From Thermodesulfovibrio sp. (GTDB lineage Bacteria; Nitrospirota; Thermodesulfovibrionia; Thermodesulfovibrionales; UBA6898), in NCBI GenBank assembly GCA_013824615.1, contig PNOC01000017.1, positions 1 to 62,492 of the forward strand: a DNA stretch of 62,492 nucleotides. Direction: 5' to 3'. Positions 19,338-26,951 of this stretch are shown piece by piece (the first letter of the stretch is position 1; each line of letters starts with the position of its first letter). Both the position numbers and the translations under genes were made by a program. A model generated the notes under the pieces. It had not been told where the DNA came from, did no database searches, and saw nothing but the letters and a program-made list of their open reading frames with translations.

Positions 19338-22025
19338 ATGAAGACAACAACTGCAGTTAGAAGTATTATTCCTGGATTGTTTGTGCTGTTCGTTATAACG
19401 TTGTTTGCAGGTTTAAACACTGCATCAGCAGCGACCATAAACGTTACAACCACTGCTGACGAGCTGAATGCCAATGGGCAATGCTCGCTGCGCGAAGCAA
19501 TAACCAACATTAATGATGGGGCGAGCACCTATTCTGACTGCGCACCCACTGGCGCATATGGAATCACCGACACCATAAATATTCCCGTCGGGACATATAC
19601 CACTACTACCGGCAGTTACAACATAGCACAAAACGTCTCCATTGTTGGTACCGGGGCAGGAACCACTACCATAAACGGCGGCGGGTTGAACCGGGTGTTC
19701 TATATCACCGGTGCTTATACCGTTTCCATTTCCGGCGTTACAATCACCGGCGGCACGGCGCCAGACTTCGGCGGCGCCATTTATATGGCCGGTGTCGGCA
19801 CGCTTACTGTCTCCAACTCCACCATCACCGGCAACTCGGCTGTTGGTCCAGGCGGCGGTATTTCCAGTGGAAATTTCATCGGCGGCACGGTAAACGTCAC
19901 CAACTCCACCCTTAGCAACAACACTGCGGGTTGGGATGGCGGAGGCATTCATAGCTACACCACGATAAACGTCACCAACTCCACGGTCACCGGAAACGTA
20001 TCGATGGGCTGGACCGGCGGCGGCATTATGAACGGCGGCCATCTCGCCCTTACCAACTCGACGATCACCGGCAACTGGGCACGGGGTGGCCCGGGCGGCA
20101 GTGGCATCTATGCCGGCACCCTCACCGCCATCAATTCCATCGTGGCGAACCAGACCGTGGGCGAGGATTGTGTCGGCGTAATCACCACCTCCGGCGGTTA
20201 TAATCTGGAAAGCGCGACTTCTTGCGGGTTTACCGGCACTGGCGATATGCAGAATACAGCCCCGCTCCTCGGGCCTCTGCAGGACAACGGGGGACCGACA
20301 TTTACCCATGCACTGCTTGACGGAAGCCCCGCGATTGATAGCATCCCGAACGGGGTTAACGGGTGCGGAACAACCATAACAACAGACCAACGGGGTGTTT
20401 CACGTCCCCAACCGAGCGCCGGATTGTGCGATATGGGCGCTTTTGAGGTTGAATATCATTGTGTCCAGCCTCCCTCGGGACTTATCTCCTGGTGGGGTGG
20501 AGACAACAATGCGCTGGACATGGTGGGAACCAAAAACGGGACACTGGTGGGCGGGGTTACGTATGCTCAGGGGAAAGTTGGACAGGCGTTTAGTTTTGAT
20601 GGGATAAACGACTATATCAGTGCCAATCTTGTTTCCACTGCTACCATTGACGTTTCGATGGACGCCTGGGTTAACTGGGGCGGGCCGAATGACGCGAACT
20701 CCGTCCAGAGAATTTTTTACATCGGAAATTCCTCTTCGGATGGTTATGGCATATACCTGGATGCTGACGGAACTCTGGCTGTTCTTAAGGGAGGAAACAG
20801 TTATGACAAGACTACCGTAAAACTGACCCCGGGGGTTTGGCAGCATATCGCCGTGGTCCGTTACAATCTCACAATATGGAAGGTCTATCTAAATGCAACT
20901 CAAGTGTCAATAGCTGAGAATATGTATTCTTTTCCGGATGTCCCTACTGGCAACACTTTCATAGGTGGGAGTACTACCGGGTCAGAACCATTTAAAGGTC
21001 TGATAGACGAAGTGGAATTCTTCAACCGAACCCTCTCTGCCTCTGAGATTGCTGCCATCTACAACGCCGGCAGTGCGGGAAAATGCAGGTCCTGTGCTCC
21101 TCCGCCCTCTGGAATGGTCTCCTGGTGGGGGGGAGATAACAATGCGCTGGATAGGGCAGGAACAAACAATGGAACACTGGTAAACGGCACGACCTATGCC
21201 TCCGGCAGGGTGGGACAGGCCTTCAGCTTTGATGGGGTGGATGATTCTGTCAGCGTTGGAATGCTTGGTAATATCGGACGCAATGAAGGTAATTCCTTTA
21301 CGGTTTCAGCATGGATTAATCTTCTGGATATTAATGCCTATCAGGTTGTTGCCGGCAATTATATGGGAGAAGGAGGCGACACCGGTAATTTCTCAACATA
21401 TATGGGTATAAACAACGGTGAGATAATGTTTGTTCTGAACCAAAGACAGATAGATGGGGTCTCCATTGCCGTACCGGTAGCAAAGGGCTGGCACCATGTT
21501 ACCGGAACATATGATGGAACGAATATTGTTCTTTATCTTGATGGACAACTGAAGGGCACAGTGGTGAGAAGTTTCACCGGCTCGACTGATAATACAAGAG
21601 GATGGTACATAGGCAACTTTTCACCGGAGACAACCGCCGCACATGGGTATCAGTCGTCATTTTCCGGCCTCATCGACGAAGTCGAGATCTTCAACCGGGC
21701 CCTTTCGGCGGATGAGATCGCCGCTATCTACAACGCCGGCAGCGCCGGGCAATGCGTCGTCCCGATGATCAAGCGCGAACCGTCCAATACCTACTATGAC
21801 AGGTTTGTTGATGCATTTACGGGTGCACTGGACAGCAACAATATTCTGGTGAGGGAAGGTACAGTAACCGAAGACGCGGATTACAATAATGCCGGGGTGC
21901 TGGTCAATCTGCGTGGCGGGTGCAGCCTCGATTTCGTGCCTGATCCGCTGAAGTATTCGACCATAAACGGGAGTCTCAAGATCAGCAATGGCGGCATATC
22001 GGTAGGAAATATTATAGTCAAATAG
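19338..22025 (+). CDS. Exported CSLREA/beta-helix protein with two LamG domains
   Basis: Encodes 895 aa. The signal peptide ends at ASA-A (residue 31). Next comes a CSLREA domain (CSLREAITNIND) and a right-handed beta-helix with repeated NSTITGN-type rungs (about 100-270), ending in a choice-of-anchor-like segment with DQRGVSRPQ and CDMGAFEVE. Two LamG domains follow (about 376-588 and 588-810) and the C-terminal module (about 812-895, LRGGCSLDFV...GGISVGNIIVK). Its second LamG closely resembles the third LamG of the 13176-16481 protein, and its first resembles the second LamG of the YVTN protein, so domains have been exchanged. ATG follows ACGGAGGCG. Confidence 0.85.
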   Translation: MKTTTAVRSIIPGLFVLFVITLFAGLNTASAATINVTTTADELNANGQCSLREAITNINDGASTYSDCAPTGAYGITDTINIPVGTYTTTTGSYNIAQNVSIVGTGAGTTTINGGGLNRVFYITGAYTVSISGVTITGGTAPDFGGAIYMAGVGTLTVSNSTITGNSAVGPGGGISSGNFIGGTVNVTNSTLSNNTAGWDGGGIHSYTTINVTNSTVTGNVSMGWTGGGIMNGGHLALTNSTITGNWARGGPGGSGIYAGTLTAINSIVANQTVGEDCVGVITTSGGYNLESATSCGFTGTGDMQNTAPLLGPLQDNGGPTFTHALLDGSPAIDSIPNGVNGCGTTITTDQRGVSRPQPSAGLCDMGAFEVEYHCVQPPSGLISWWGGDNNALDMVGTKNGTLVGGVTYAQGKVGQAFSFDGINDYISANLVSTATIDVSMDAWVNWGGPNDANSVQRIFYIGNSSSDGYGIYLDADGTLAVLKGGNSYDKTTVKLTPGVWQHIAVVRYNLTIWKVYLNATQVSIAENMYSFPDVPTGNTFIGGSTTGSEPFKGLIDEVEFFNRTLSASEIAAIYNAGSAGKCRSCAPPPSGMVSWWGGDNNALDRAGTNNGTLVNGTTYASGRVGQAFSFDGVDDSVSVGMLGNIGRNEGNSFTVSAWINLLDINAYQVVAGNYMGEGGDTGNFSTYMGINNGEIMFVLNQRQIDGVSIAVPVAKGWHHVTGTYDGTNIVLYLDGQLKGTVVRSFTGSTDNTRGWYIGNFSPETTAAHGYQSSFSGLIDEVEIFNRALSADEIAAIYNAGSAGQCVVPMIKREPSNTYYDRFVDAFTGALDSNNILVREGTVTEDADYNNAGVLVNLRGGCSLDFVPDPLKYSTINGSLKISNGGISVGNIIVK

Positions 22026-22088
22026 TGAGCGGAGGAAAATGGACAGAGAGCCGGTCTGTTACTGGCATTGAATGAGATAAAAAATTGC

Positions 22089-22117
22089 TTGTATATTCGC
22101 CGGCCCTGTCATATATT
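22089..22117 (+). promoter_or_regulatory. Putative promoter for the sulfur/selenoprotein operon
   Basis: TTGTAT (22089-22094), 17 bp, TATATT (22112-22117) fits a housekeeping promoter. An AAGCTT-N7-AAGCTT inverted repeat follows at 22137-22155 in the leader. The first gene starts at 22209. Confidence 0.45.
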
Positions 22118-22208
22118 ATATTATCTATCGGATCATAAGCTTTATTTATAAGCTTGGAAGGGTACACCTTTCAGGGGCGCATTATAAAGCAGTGAAAGGA
22201 GATAACGT

Positions 22209-23765
22209 ATGGCTGACGATGCATGTTCCTGCACTCCCCCGCAGCAACCGAAAGGGCTCCAGGCACTTTGGAAATACGAAGACTGGATGGCCGTCTGGGT
22301 AGGTTTCTTCATCATTGCCTTGGTCCTTGTCCTGTATCAGTTTAAAGTGGTGGACATGACCAAGGTGTCGCCCAGCTACAAGTGGGCGACGGACAGTCAG
22401 GTGTCCGGTCGTGCAGCAAAATGGAATGGGGCGATCGATCTTCTCGTTGCCGACGCAAAGGCGAAGGAGGAGATGGGGACGGTTAACCGGCTGACGCAGC
22501 TCAGGGAAGCCATAGCCGCAGGGGACCGGAAGGCCATTGAGGAGGCGTCTGCCCGTGTCGACCGCATCGGGGGTGTTCCGGGTGCTCTCGGCAAGGAGAT
22601 AAACGGCCACGCAAAGGCAGTCCCCGGAAAGGTCTTTCTGGGCGATAATATCATGAGGGTCGCCAGGATCTTCGTTGTATTATTTATCGTCGCAACGGTC
22701 GGTGCCGTCATCCTTGGCCACAAGGGAGCGAGATTTATAGCCGGCTTTCCTATCGTCTTTGCTCTTGCCTGGCTCTCCCGCTTCATTGCCGGTAATGCCG
22801 GGCCGATAGATTTAGGCATCGAATATGTTGTCTTTGCGCTGGTGACCGGTCTGGTGATCAGCAATTTTTTTACCCTCCCGGAATGGTTCATGGAGTCTGT
22901 CCGCACGGAATACTATATCAAGTCCGGTCTCGTGGTTCTTGGCGCGGGCCTGCTTTTTTTCGAGATCATCCAGGCAGGATTTCTCGGTATTATCCAGGCA
23001 GTGCTCGTTATCTTTGTTGTCTGGTATTTCTGCTTTTGGCTCTGCCGGAAACTCAAAGTCGATGATGATTTCGGTGCGATACTCTCCAGCGCGGTCTCCA
23101 TTTGCGGTGTTTCTGCTGCGATAGCCTCCTGCGGTGCTATCCAGGGTGACAAAAAGAAGCTCTCGTATGTGACGTCTCTGGTCCTTATCGTTGCGGTGCC
23201 GATGATGGTCGTGATGCCCTGGGCAGTAAAGTATTTTAATATCCCTGAAATCGTCGGCGGGGCGTGGCTCGGCGGCACACTGGATACCAGCGGTTCGGTT
23301 GTCGCTGCCGGTGCCCTTATCAGTGAGGCTGCCATGAAGACAGGGGTCATCGTGAAATTCTCACAGAACGCGCTGATGGGAGTTGCCGCTTTTGCTCTGG
23401 CTATCTGGTGGTCTTTTAAAAAAGGCGCAGAGACAGGTGAAAAACCGAGCGCGGGCGTGATCTGGGAAAGGTTTCCAAAGTTCGTGCTCGGCTTTATCGC
23501 AGCCTCGGCATTCTTTTCATTGTTTCTGCATATCGATACGGTCAATGCTACCAAGAGCACACTGAGTGAACTCCGAACCTGGTGGTTTGCTTTGGCGTTT
23601 GTCTCGATTGGGCTGGAGACCCGCTTTACGGATCTGGTCAAGATGGAGGGCGGCCGGCCGGCCCTGGCCTTCATCGTGGCGCAGGCGTTCAACGTTGTCT
23701 GGACCCTGATCCTTGCCTATCTGCTCTTCGGCGGTATTATTTTTGCCGTGCCAGATATCAGATAA
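22209..23765 (+). CDS. YeiH/UPF0324-family transporter (putative sulfur oxyanion exporter)
   Basis: Encodes 518 aa, well above the usual 330-350 for UPF0324. An N-terminal extension (1 to about 150) contains an extra membrane helix (WMAVWVGFFIIALVLVLY, about 25-42) and a soluble, helical, charged region. The family core follows with some ten helices and the signatures SSAVSICGVSAAIASCGAIQ and GGAWLGGTLDTSGSVVAAGAL. Members are annotated as putative sulfate exporters, with little experimental proof. ATG follows GAAAGGAGATAACGT. The rhodanese gene 71 bp downstream and the MauE/DoxX gene make a sulfur-redox context. Confidence 0.8.
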   Translation: MADDACSCTPPQQPKGLQALWKYEDWMAVWVGFFIIALVLVLYQFKVVDMTKVSPSYKWATDSQVSGRAAKWNGAIDLLVADAKAKEEMGTVNRLTQLREAIAAGDRKAIEEASARVDRIGGVPGALGKEINGHAKAVPGKVFLGDNIMRVARIFVVLFIVATVGAVILGHKGARFIAGFPIVFALAWLSRFIAGNAGPIDLGIEYVVFALVTGLVISNFFTLPEWFMESVRTEYYIKSGLVVLGAGLLFFEIIQAGFLGIIQAVLVIFVVWYFCFWLCRKLKVDDDFGAILSSAVSICGVSAAIASCGAIQGDKKKLSYVTSLVLIVAVPMMVVMPWAVKYFNIPEIVGGAWLGGTLDTSGSVVAAGALISEAAMKTGVIVKFSQNALMGVAAFALAIWWSFKKGAETGEKPSAGVIWERFPKFVLGFIAASAFFSLFLHIDTVNATKSTLSELRTWWFALAFVSIGLETRFTDLVKMEGGRPALAFIVAQAFNVVWTLILAYLLFGGIIFAVPDIR

Positions 23766-23836
23766 TAATTATCAGGCAATAGTATTATTTATCAAATATG
23801 GCCGAGATAAATCCGCAAGGGAAGGAGGTGAGAGAG

Positions 23837-24334
23837 ATGAAAAAGATACTGATACTCGCTTTTATCATGGTGTTTGCTGCAGGCAGTTCACTCGTGTTTG
23901 CAGCTGATTTTTCCGCCGGAGCACTCAAAAAAGTGGAGGAGCTCAAGATCCTCAGCAGAGATAAAAAGGATATCCCCGAGTCATTCGGAGGGGTAAAAAA
24001 GATCACGGCGGATGAGCTCAAGGCGATGATGGACCAGAAGAAGGCGTTTGCACTTCTGGATAACCGCGTGCCGGCAGATTTTGAGAAGGAACGCATCACC
24101 GGTGCCAAACGGCTTTCCCCTGATGACCTGCTCGATAAGGGTCTGAAGGCTGCGGAAGCGGTCGGGCTGAAGAAGTCGGACACGATTGTCTTTTATTGAA
24201 ACGGTGTGAAATGCTGGAGGTCATCCGGCGCCATCGTTCTTCTTCAGGATGCAGGGTACAAGAACCTGCTTTGGTATCGTGACGGTATGCCTGACTGGAT
24301 CAAGAAGGGTTATCCCACCGCAGAGGGTAAGTAG
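23837..24334 (+). CDS. Periplasmic rhodanese-like selenoprotein (in-frame UGA = Sec at residue 121)
   Basis: Read through the TGA at 24197-24199, the frame gives 165 aa and ends at TAG 24332-24334. ATG 23837 follows AAGGAGGTGA; the signal peptide is residues 1-22 (cut after VFA). The rhodanese fold is evident: ALLDNRVPADFEKERITGA, then DTIVFY, the UGA, then NGVKCWRSSGA and the C-terminal YKNLLWYRDGMPDWIKKGYP. In cysteine homologues the strand ends FYCNGxKCWRS, so UGA replaces the loop cysteine. A SECIS-like hairpin follows (24213-24229). Stopping at UGA would delete the active site and the conserved C-terminal third. Likely a periplasmic sulfurtransferase; dependence on selABCD elsewhere is assumed. 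The alternative is a nonsense-mutated gene. Confidence 0.85.
24213..24229 (+). promoter_or_regulatory. Candidate bacterial SECIS element
   Basis: GCTGG (24213-24217), loop AGGTCAT (24218-24224) and CCGGC (24225-24229) form a 5-bp stem (one G-T pair), extendable by a T-G pair outside. The apical loop carries GGTC, as in the E. coli fdhF SECIS that SelB recognises. The stem begins 13 nt and the GGT 19 nt after the UGA at 24197-24199, within the spacing known to work in bacteria. The hairpin is inside the coding frame, as bacterial SECIS elements are. Confidence 0.75.
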
Positions 24335-24356
24335 GAGCATGCATATCATAATCCGG

Positions 24357-24374
24357 AGGGGCTGTGAAGCCCCT
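24357..24374 (+). other. Hairpin after the rhodanese gene
   Basis: AGGGGCT (24357-24363), loop GTGA, AGCCCCT (24368-24374): a perfect 7-bp stem with a tetraloop and no T run. It lies in the spacer before a small membrane-protein gene. It could stabilise or process the mRNA, or attenuate transcription. Confidence 0.4.
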
Positions 24375-24391
24375 TCGTGCTTTACACGTCT

Positions 24392-24577
24392 ATGAAAAAA
24401 ACATTTCAGGAAATTATCTTTATTCTGATGCTCTCGCTGTTCATTTCGCTCATGTACACGACTGCCTCACCGACAGGTATGGTTCTCCTGAAAAAAGCGT
24501 TCAGGATATACGTTCCGGATTCTCCAGCGGCAGAGAAGTCTGATCAGGCAGCGGATGTACCGGGAGACCGGAAGTGA
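24392..24577 (+). CDS. Small single-pass membrane protein (61 aa)
   Basis: Starts at ATG 24392; an in-frame GTG at 24377 is possible, and neither has a good Shine-Dalgarno. One membrane helix (about 7-25, EIIFILMLSLFISLMYT) is followed by a short outside segment and a charged tail. The stop overlaps the next start (GTGA, 24574-24577), so it is translationally coupled to the MauE/DoxX-like gene. I recognise no domain. Its place suggests an accessory subunit of that membrane protein. Confidence 0.55.
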   Translation: MKKTFQEIIFILMLSLFISLMYTTASPTGMVLLKKAFRIYVPDSPAAEKSDQAADVPGDRK

Positions 24578-25041
24578 CTGCATTTCTCTCCTGTATTTTC
24601 CGGGGCATTGTCGGCGGGATTTTTCTCATATCCGGCCTGGCGAAGATTTCTGATCCTGTGCGTTTTATGCTGACCCTCAGAGAGTTCAGACTTTTTCCCG
24701 AGATCATCGTCCCGTTCACCGCACTATATCTCCCCTGGCTCGAATTCATCCTGGGGCTCTGTGTCCTCGTCGGTCTTATGCACAGGACTGCGGCCCTGAT
24801 GCTTTCCTGTCTTAACGGGATATTTACCCTTGCCATTGTCTCACTGATTGTCCGGGGCATCGAGATTGATTGCGGCTGCTTCGGCCTGCTTGCGGATATC
24901 TTAAAGCTGCCGGATATGGCGGATTATAAAGCGGTTATAAGAAATTGTATTTTTATCGCGCTCTGTTATGCTATTTATAAAGCAAAGAAAACCAGTCTTT
25001 CATTGGAAGGCTATATTCTTAAAGCTCGTAGACGGCTGTAA
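24574..25041 (+). CDS. MauE/DoxX-family redox-associated membrane protein
   Basis: Encodes 155 aa with four predicted membrane helices. It has the MauE/DoxX pattern: FRGIVGGIFLISGLAKISDP at the first helix, then PWLEFILGLCVL, and a CGCFG cysteine pair (about residue 107) before the last helix. MauE/DoxX proteins act in the membrane in disulfide or sulfur redox chemistry; DoxD-like members form thiosulfate:quinone oxidoreductase. GTG 24574 overlaps the preceding stop. A role in passing electrons to or from the adjacent Sec-rhodanese is plausible but inferred only from neighbourhood. Confidence 0.7.
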   Translation: MTAFLSCIFRGIVGGIFLISGLAKISDPVRFMLTLREFRLFPEIIVPFTALYLPWLEFILGLCVLVGLMHRTAALMLSCLNGIFTLAIVSLIVRGIEIDCGCFGLLADILKLPDMADYKAVIRNCIFIALCYAIYKAKKTSLSLEGYILKARRRL

Positions 25042-25059
25042 GACTAAAAGGAGTTATCC

Positions 25060-25794
25060 GTGGATTTTGGAGCTTTCGGTGCCATAAGCTTTGATCTCAA
25101 ATTTCTTTCGGCGTTATTCAGTATCATTATCATTGATCTGATTCTGGCCGGAGACAATGCGGTTGTTATCGCCCTGGCGGTGAGGTCATTGCCTGCTGAA
25201 CAGAGAAAAAAGGGGATCATCTTTGGTTCGGGTGCTGCAGTTTTATTAAGAGTTGTTGCCACTTTTTTTGTGGCGCAACTGCTTACCATAAGTTTTATCA
25301 AGCTTACGGGCGGCATTTTGATACTATGGATTGCGGTGAAGCTTTTTATGGAGGGCGTGCCTGAAGAGAAACTTGAGAAAAAAGCCTCGACCGTTGCCCA
25401 GGCCGTAAAAGTCATCGTTATTGCAGATATTACCATGGCCATCGACAATATGCTGGCGGTTGGGGGAGCCTCGCACGGGAATCTCGTGCTCCTTATTTTT
25501 GGACTCGGACTGAGCATTCCCCTTGTTGTTTTTACGAGCAACTTATTATCCATACTGATGGACAAATATCCGGTGATTATCTATATCGGTGCTGCTGTGC
25601 TGGGCAAGGTTGGCGGAGAAATGATCATGACGGATCCCCTGACCATGAGGAGCCTCAGCCCTGACAAGTGGATAATATATGCGGTCGAGGCTTTTTTTGC
25701 GGTCGGCGTGATTGCTGCGGGCAAGCTGTGGATGAAATGGAAGATAGCGAAGGCTGAAAAAAATGAACAGACCCATGATAGCAGCAGTGAATAG
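25060..25794 (+). CDS. TerC-family integral membrane protein (YjbE-like)
   Basis: Encodes 244 aa. It has the TerC signatures near the N-terminus (IIIIDLILAGDNAVVIALAV) and in the second repeat (IVIADITMAIDNMLAVGG), each placing an Asp-Asn pair in a membrane helix, with about seven helices overall. TerC proteins handle metals, notably Mn(II) export or loading of exported proteins; older names refer to tellurium resistance. GTG 25060 follows AAAAGGAG and lies 18 bp after the MauE-like stop, so it can be co-transcribed with the sulfur genes. The charged C-terminal tail is cytoplasmic. Confidence 0.85.
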   Translation: MDFGAFGAISFDLKFLSALFSIIIIDLILAGDNAVVIALAVRSLPAEQRKKGIIFGSGAAVLLRVVATFFVAQLLTISFIKLTGGILILWIAVKLFMEGVPEEKLEKKASTVAQAVKVIVIADITMAIDNMLAVGGASHGNLVLLIFGLGLSIPLVVFTSNLLSILMDKYPVIIYIGAAVLGKVGGEMIMTDPLTMRSLSPDKWIIYAVEAFFAVGVIAAGKLWMKWKIAKAEKNEQTHDSSSE

Positions 25795-25869
25795 GGCGCG
25801 GTCATCAGTGAACGGTGCGCGACAGGTAACTGTTTCCTCGGGTCAGGAACTGAGAGTATTGGAGGAACT

Positions 25870-26673
25870 ATGGCAATCTTAACCATATCGCGGGAGTTTG
25901 GAAGCGGCGGCAGAGAAATAGGCCTGGCGACGGCGCAGAAGTTGCACTATGCCTATATCGACAAAGAGCAGTTGATGGTGGATATGCGGGCTGACGGCAG
26001 CGAGTGGGTGGAATGGGGGAAGACCTTTGACGAGCACCGGCCGACCATATGGGAAAAATATGACTGGTCCTTCAGAGGCTTCGGGGCACTGCTGCAAAGT
26101 CATATCCTGGACCATGCGCTCAGCAACAACACGGTGATCATGGGAAGAGGCGGGAACTTTCTGCTGCAGGATATCCCTCATGCGCTCAGCATTCGGGTGA
26201 AGGCTCCCCTGGATCAGAGAATTGAGAGGATCATGGTAAGGGAAGCAGTGGATAAAGACACTGCCCGCTGGCTCTGTGAAAAGACGGACAAAGAAAGATC
26301 AGGTCAGATCTATCTGCTTTATGGCAGGCACTGGGATGACCCTGCAGCGTACGATATGGTCTTTGATACTGGGGTCAGGACGCTGGAGGAAATAACAGCA
26401 CTCATTATCAGTACTCTTTCAGAAAAAGAGAAGGCGCATACCGAAGCAGCAGAAAAACTTCTCAACACAAAGGCCGTGGCGGCCAGAATAAAGTCTGAGA
26501 TACTTACTGACCACGCGCTGTTCGTTCCGGTTCTCGATGTCTTCCTTGAAGGAGATCAACTCATCCTTCGAGGTGTTACCCATAGCCCTCAGGAGCATAA
26601 AAAGATAGAGGAAAAGGCAAAGAGGATCGCGGGGGATATCCCCCTGAAGTGCGAACTGCATTACCGGGGATAG
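25870..26673 (+). CDS. Cytidylate kinase-like protein with C-terminal BON-like domain
   Basis: Encodes 267 aa. The N-terminal two-thirds match the cytidylate-kinase-like family: P-loop-type ISREFGSGGREIG (5-17), IMGRGGNFLLQD (about 92), and a lid region with DKTD..ERSGQIYLLYG. It lacks the standard Cmk GPSGAGKST loop, and a true cmk is present at 38005, so its substrate is probably different. The last 65 residues (VAARIKSEI...LRGVTHSPQEHKKIEEKA) look like a BON domain, normally found in envelope or phospholipid-binding proteins. The combination is unusual. ATG follows TTGGAGGAACT. Confidence 0.75.
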   Translation: MAILTISREFGSGGREIGLATAQKLHYAYIDKEQLMVDMRADGSEWVEWGKTFDEHRPTIWEKYDWSFRGFGALLQSHILDHALSNNTVIMGRGGNFLLQDIPHALSIRVKAPLDQRIERIMVREAVDKDTARWLCEKTDKERSGQIYLLYGRHWDDPAAYDMVFDTGVRTLEEITALIISTLSEKEKAHTEAAEKLLNTKAVAARIKSEILTDHALFVPVLDVFLEGDQLILRGVTHSPQEHKKIEEKAKRIAGDIPLKCELHYRG

Positions 26674-26832
26674 TCTTTAATCCAGGAATCCGTTGGCATG
26701 TCCTGTTCCTTATGGGCTTCTCATCGGGACAATGGGTGCACCGGTTGTTTTCCTTTCAAAAACACTTACTATCAGGCTCTTGGAGACCTGCGCAACAATC
26801 CTCCTCAGTCAACGGGATTTCACAAAAAGTTC

Positions 26833-26862
26833 TTACGAAAAAGCTCATATTTACAGTATAAT
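26833..26862 (+). promoter_or_regulatory. Putative promoter for the NHL/LamG gene
   Basis: A perfect -10 TATAAT (26857-26862) lies 18 bp after TTACGA (26833-26838), a weaker -35. The NHL/LamG start is at 26952, and no gene lies between. Confidence 0.55.
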
Positions 26863-26951
26863 TTAGTCATAAATTCCCTGATCGTGGGAGGGGTTTATGG
26901 TGGAACGAGTATATAAATAAGATAATAAGCAGGTCGGGCAAGGGAGGAATT

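Noticed and set aside
24197-24199. Sequencing error or simple nonsense mutation ending the rhodanese
   Set aside because: Conservation continues without frameshift to a proper stop, and a well-placed SECIS-like hairpin is present. Not excluded without selenium-machinery evidence, but less likely.
24357-24374. Hairpin after the rhodanese as a terminator or a second SECIS
   Set aside because: It has no T run and a GTGA loop without GG, and it lies after the stop codon, whereas bacterial SECIS elements lie directly after the UGA.
25870-26673. Calling this gene cmk
   Set aside because: The standard Cmk loop is missing here, and a typical cmk lies at 38005 in its conserved operon.
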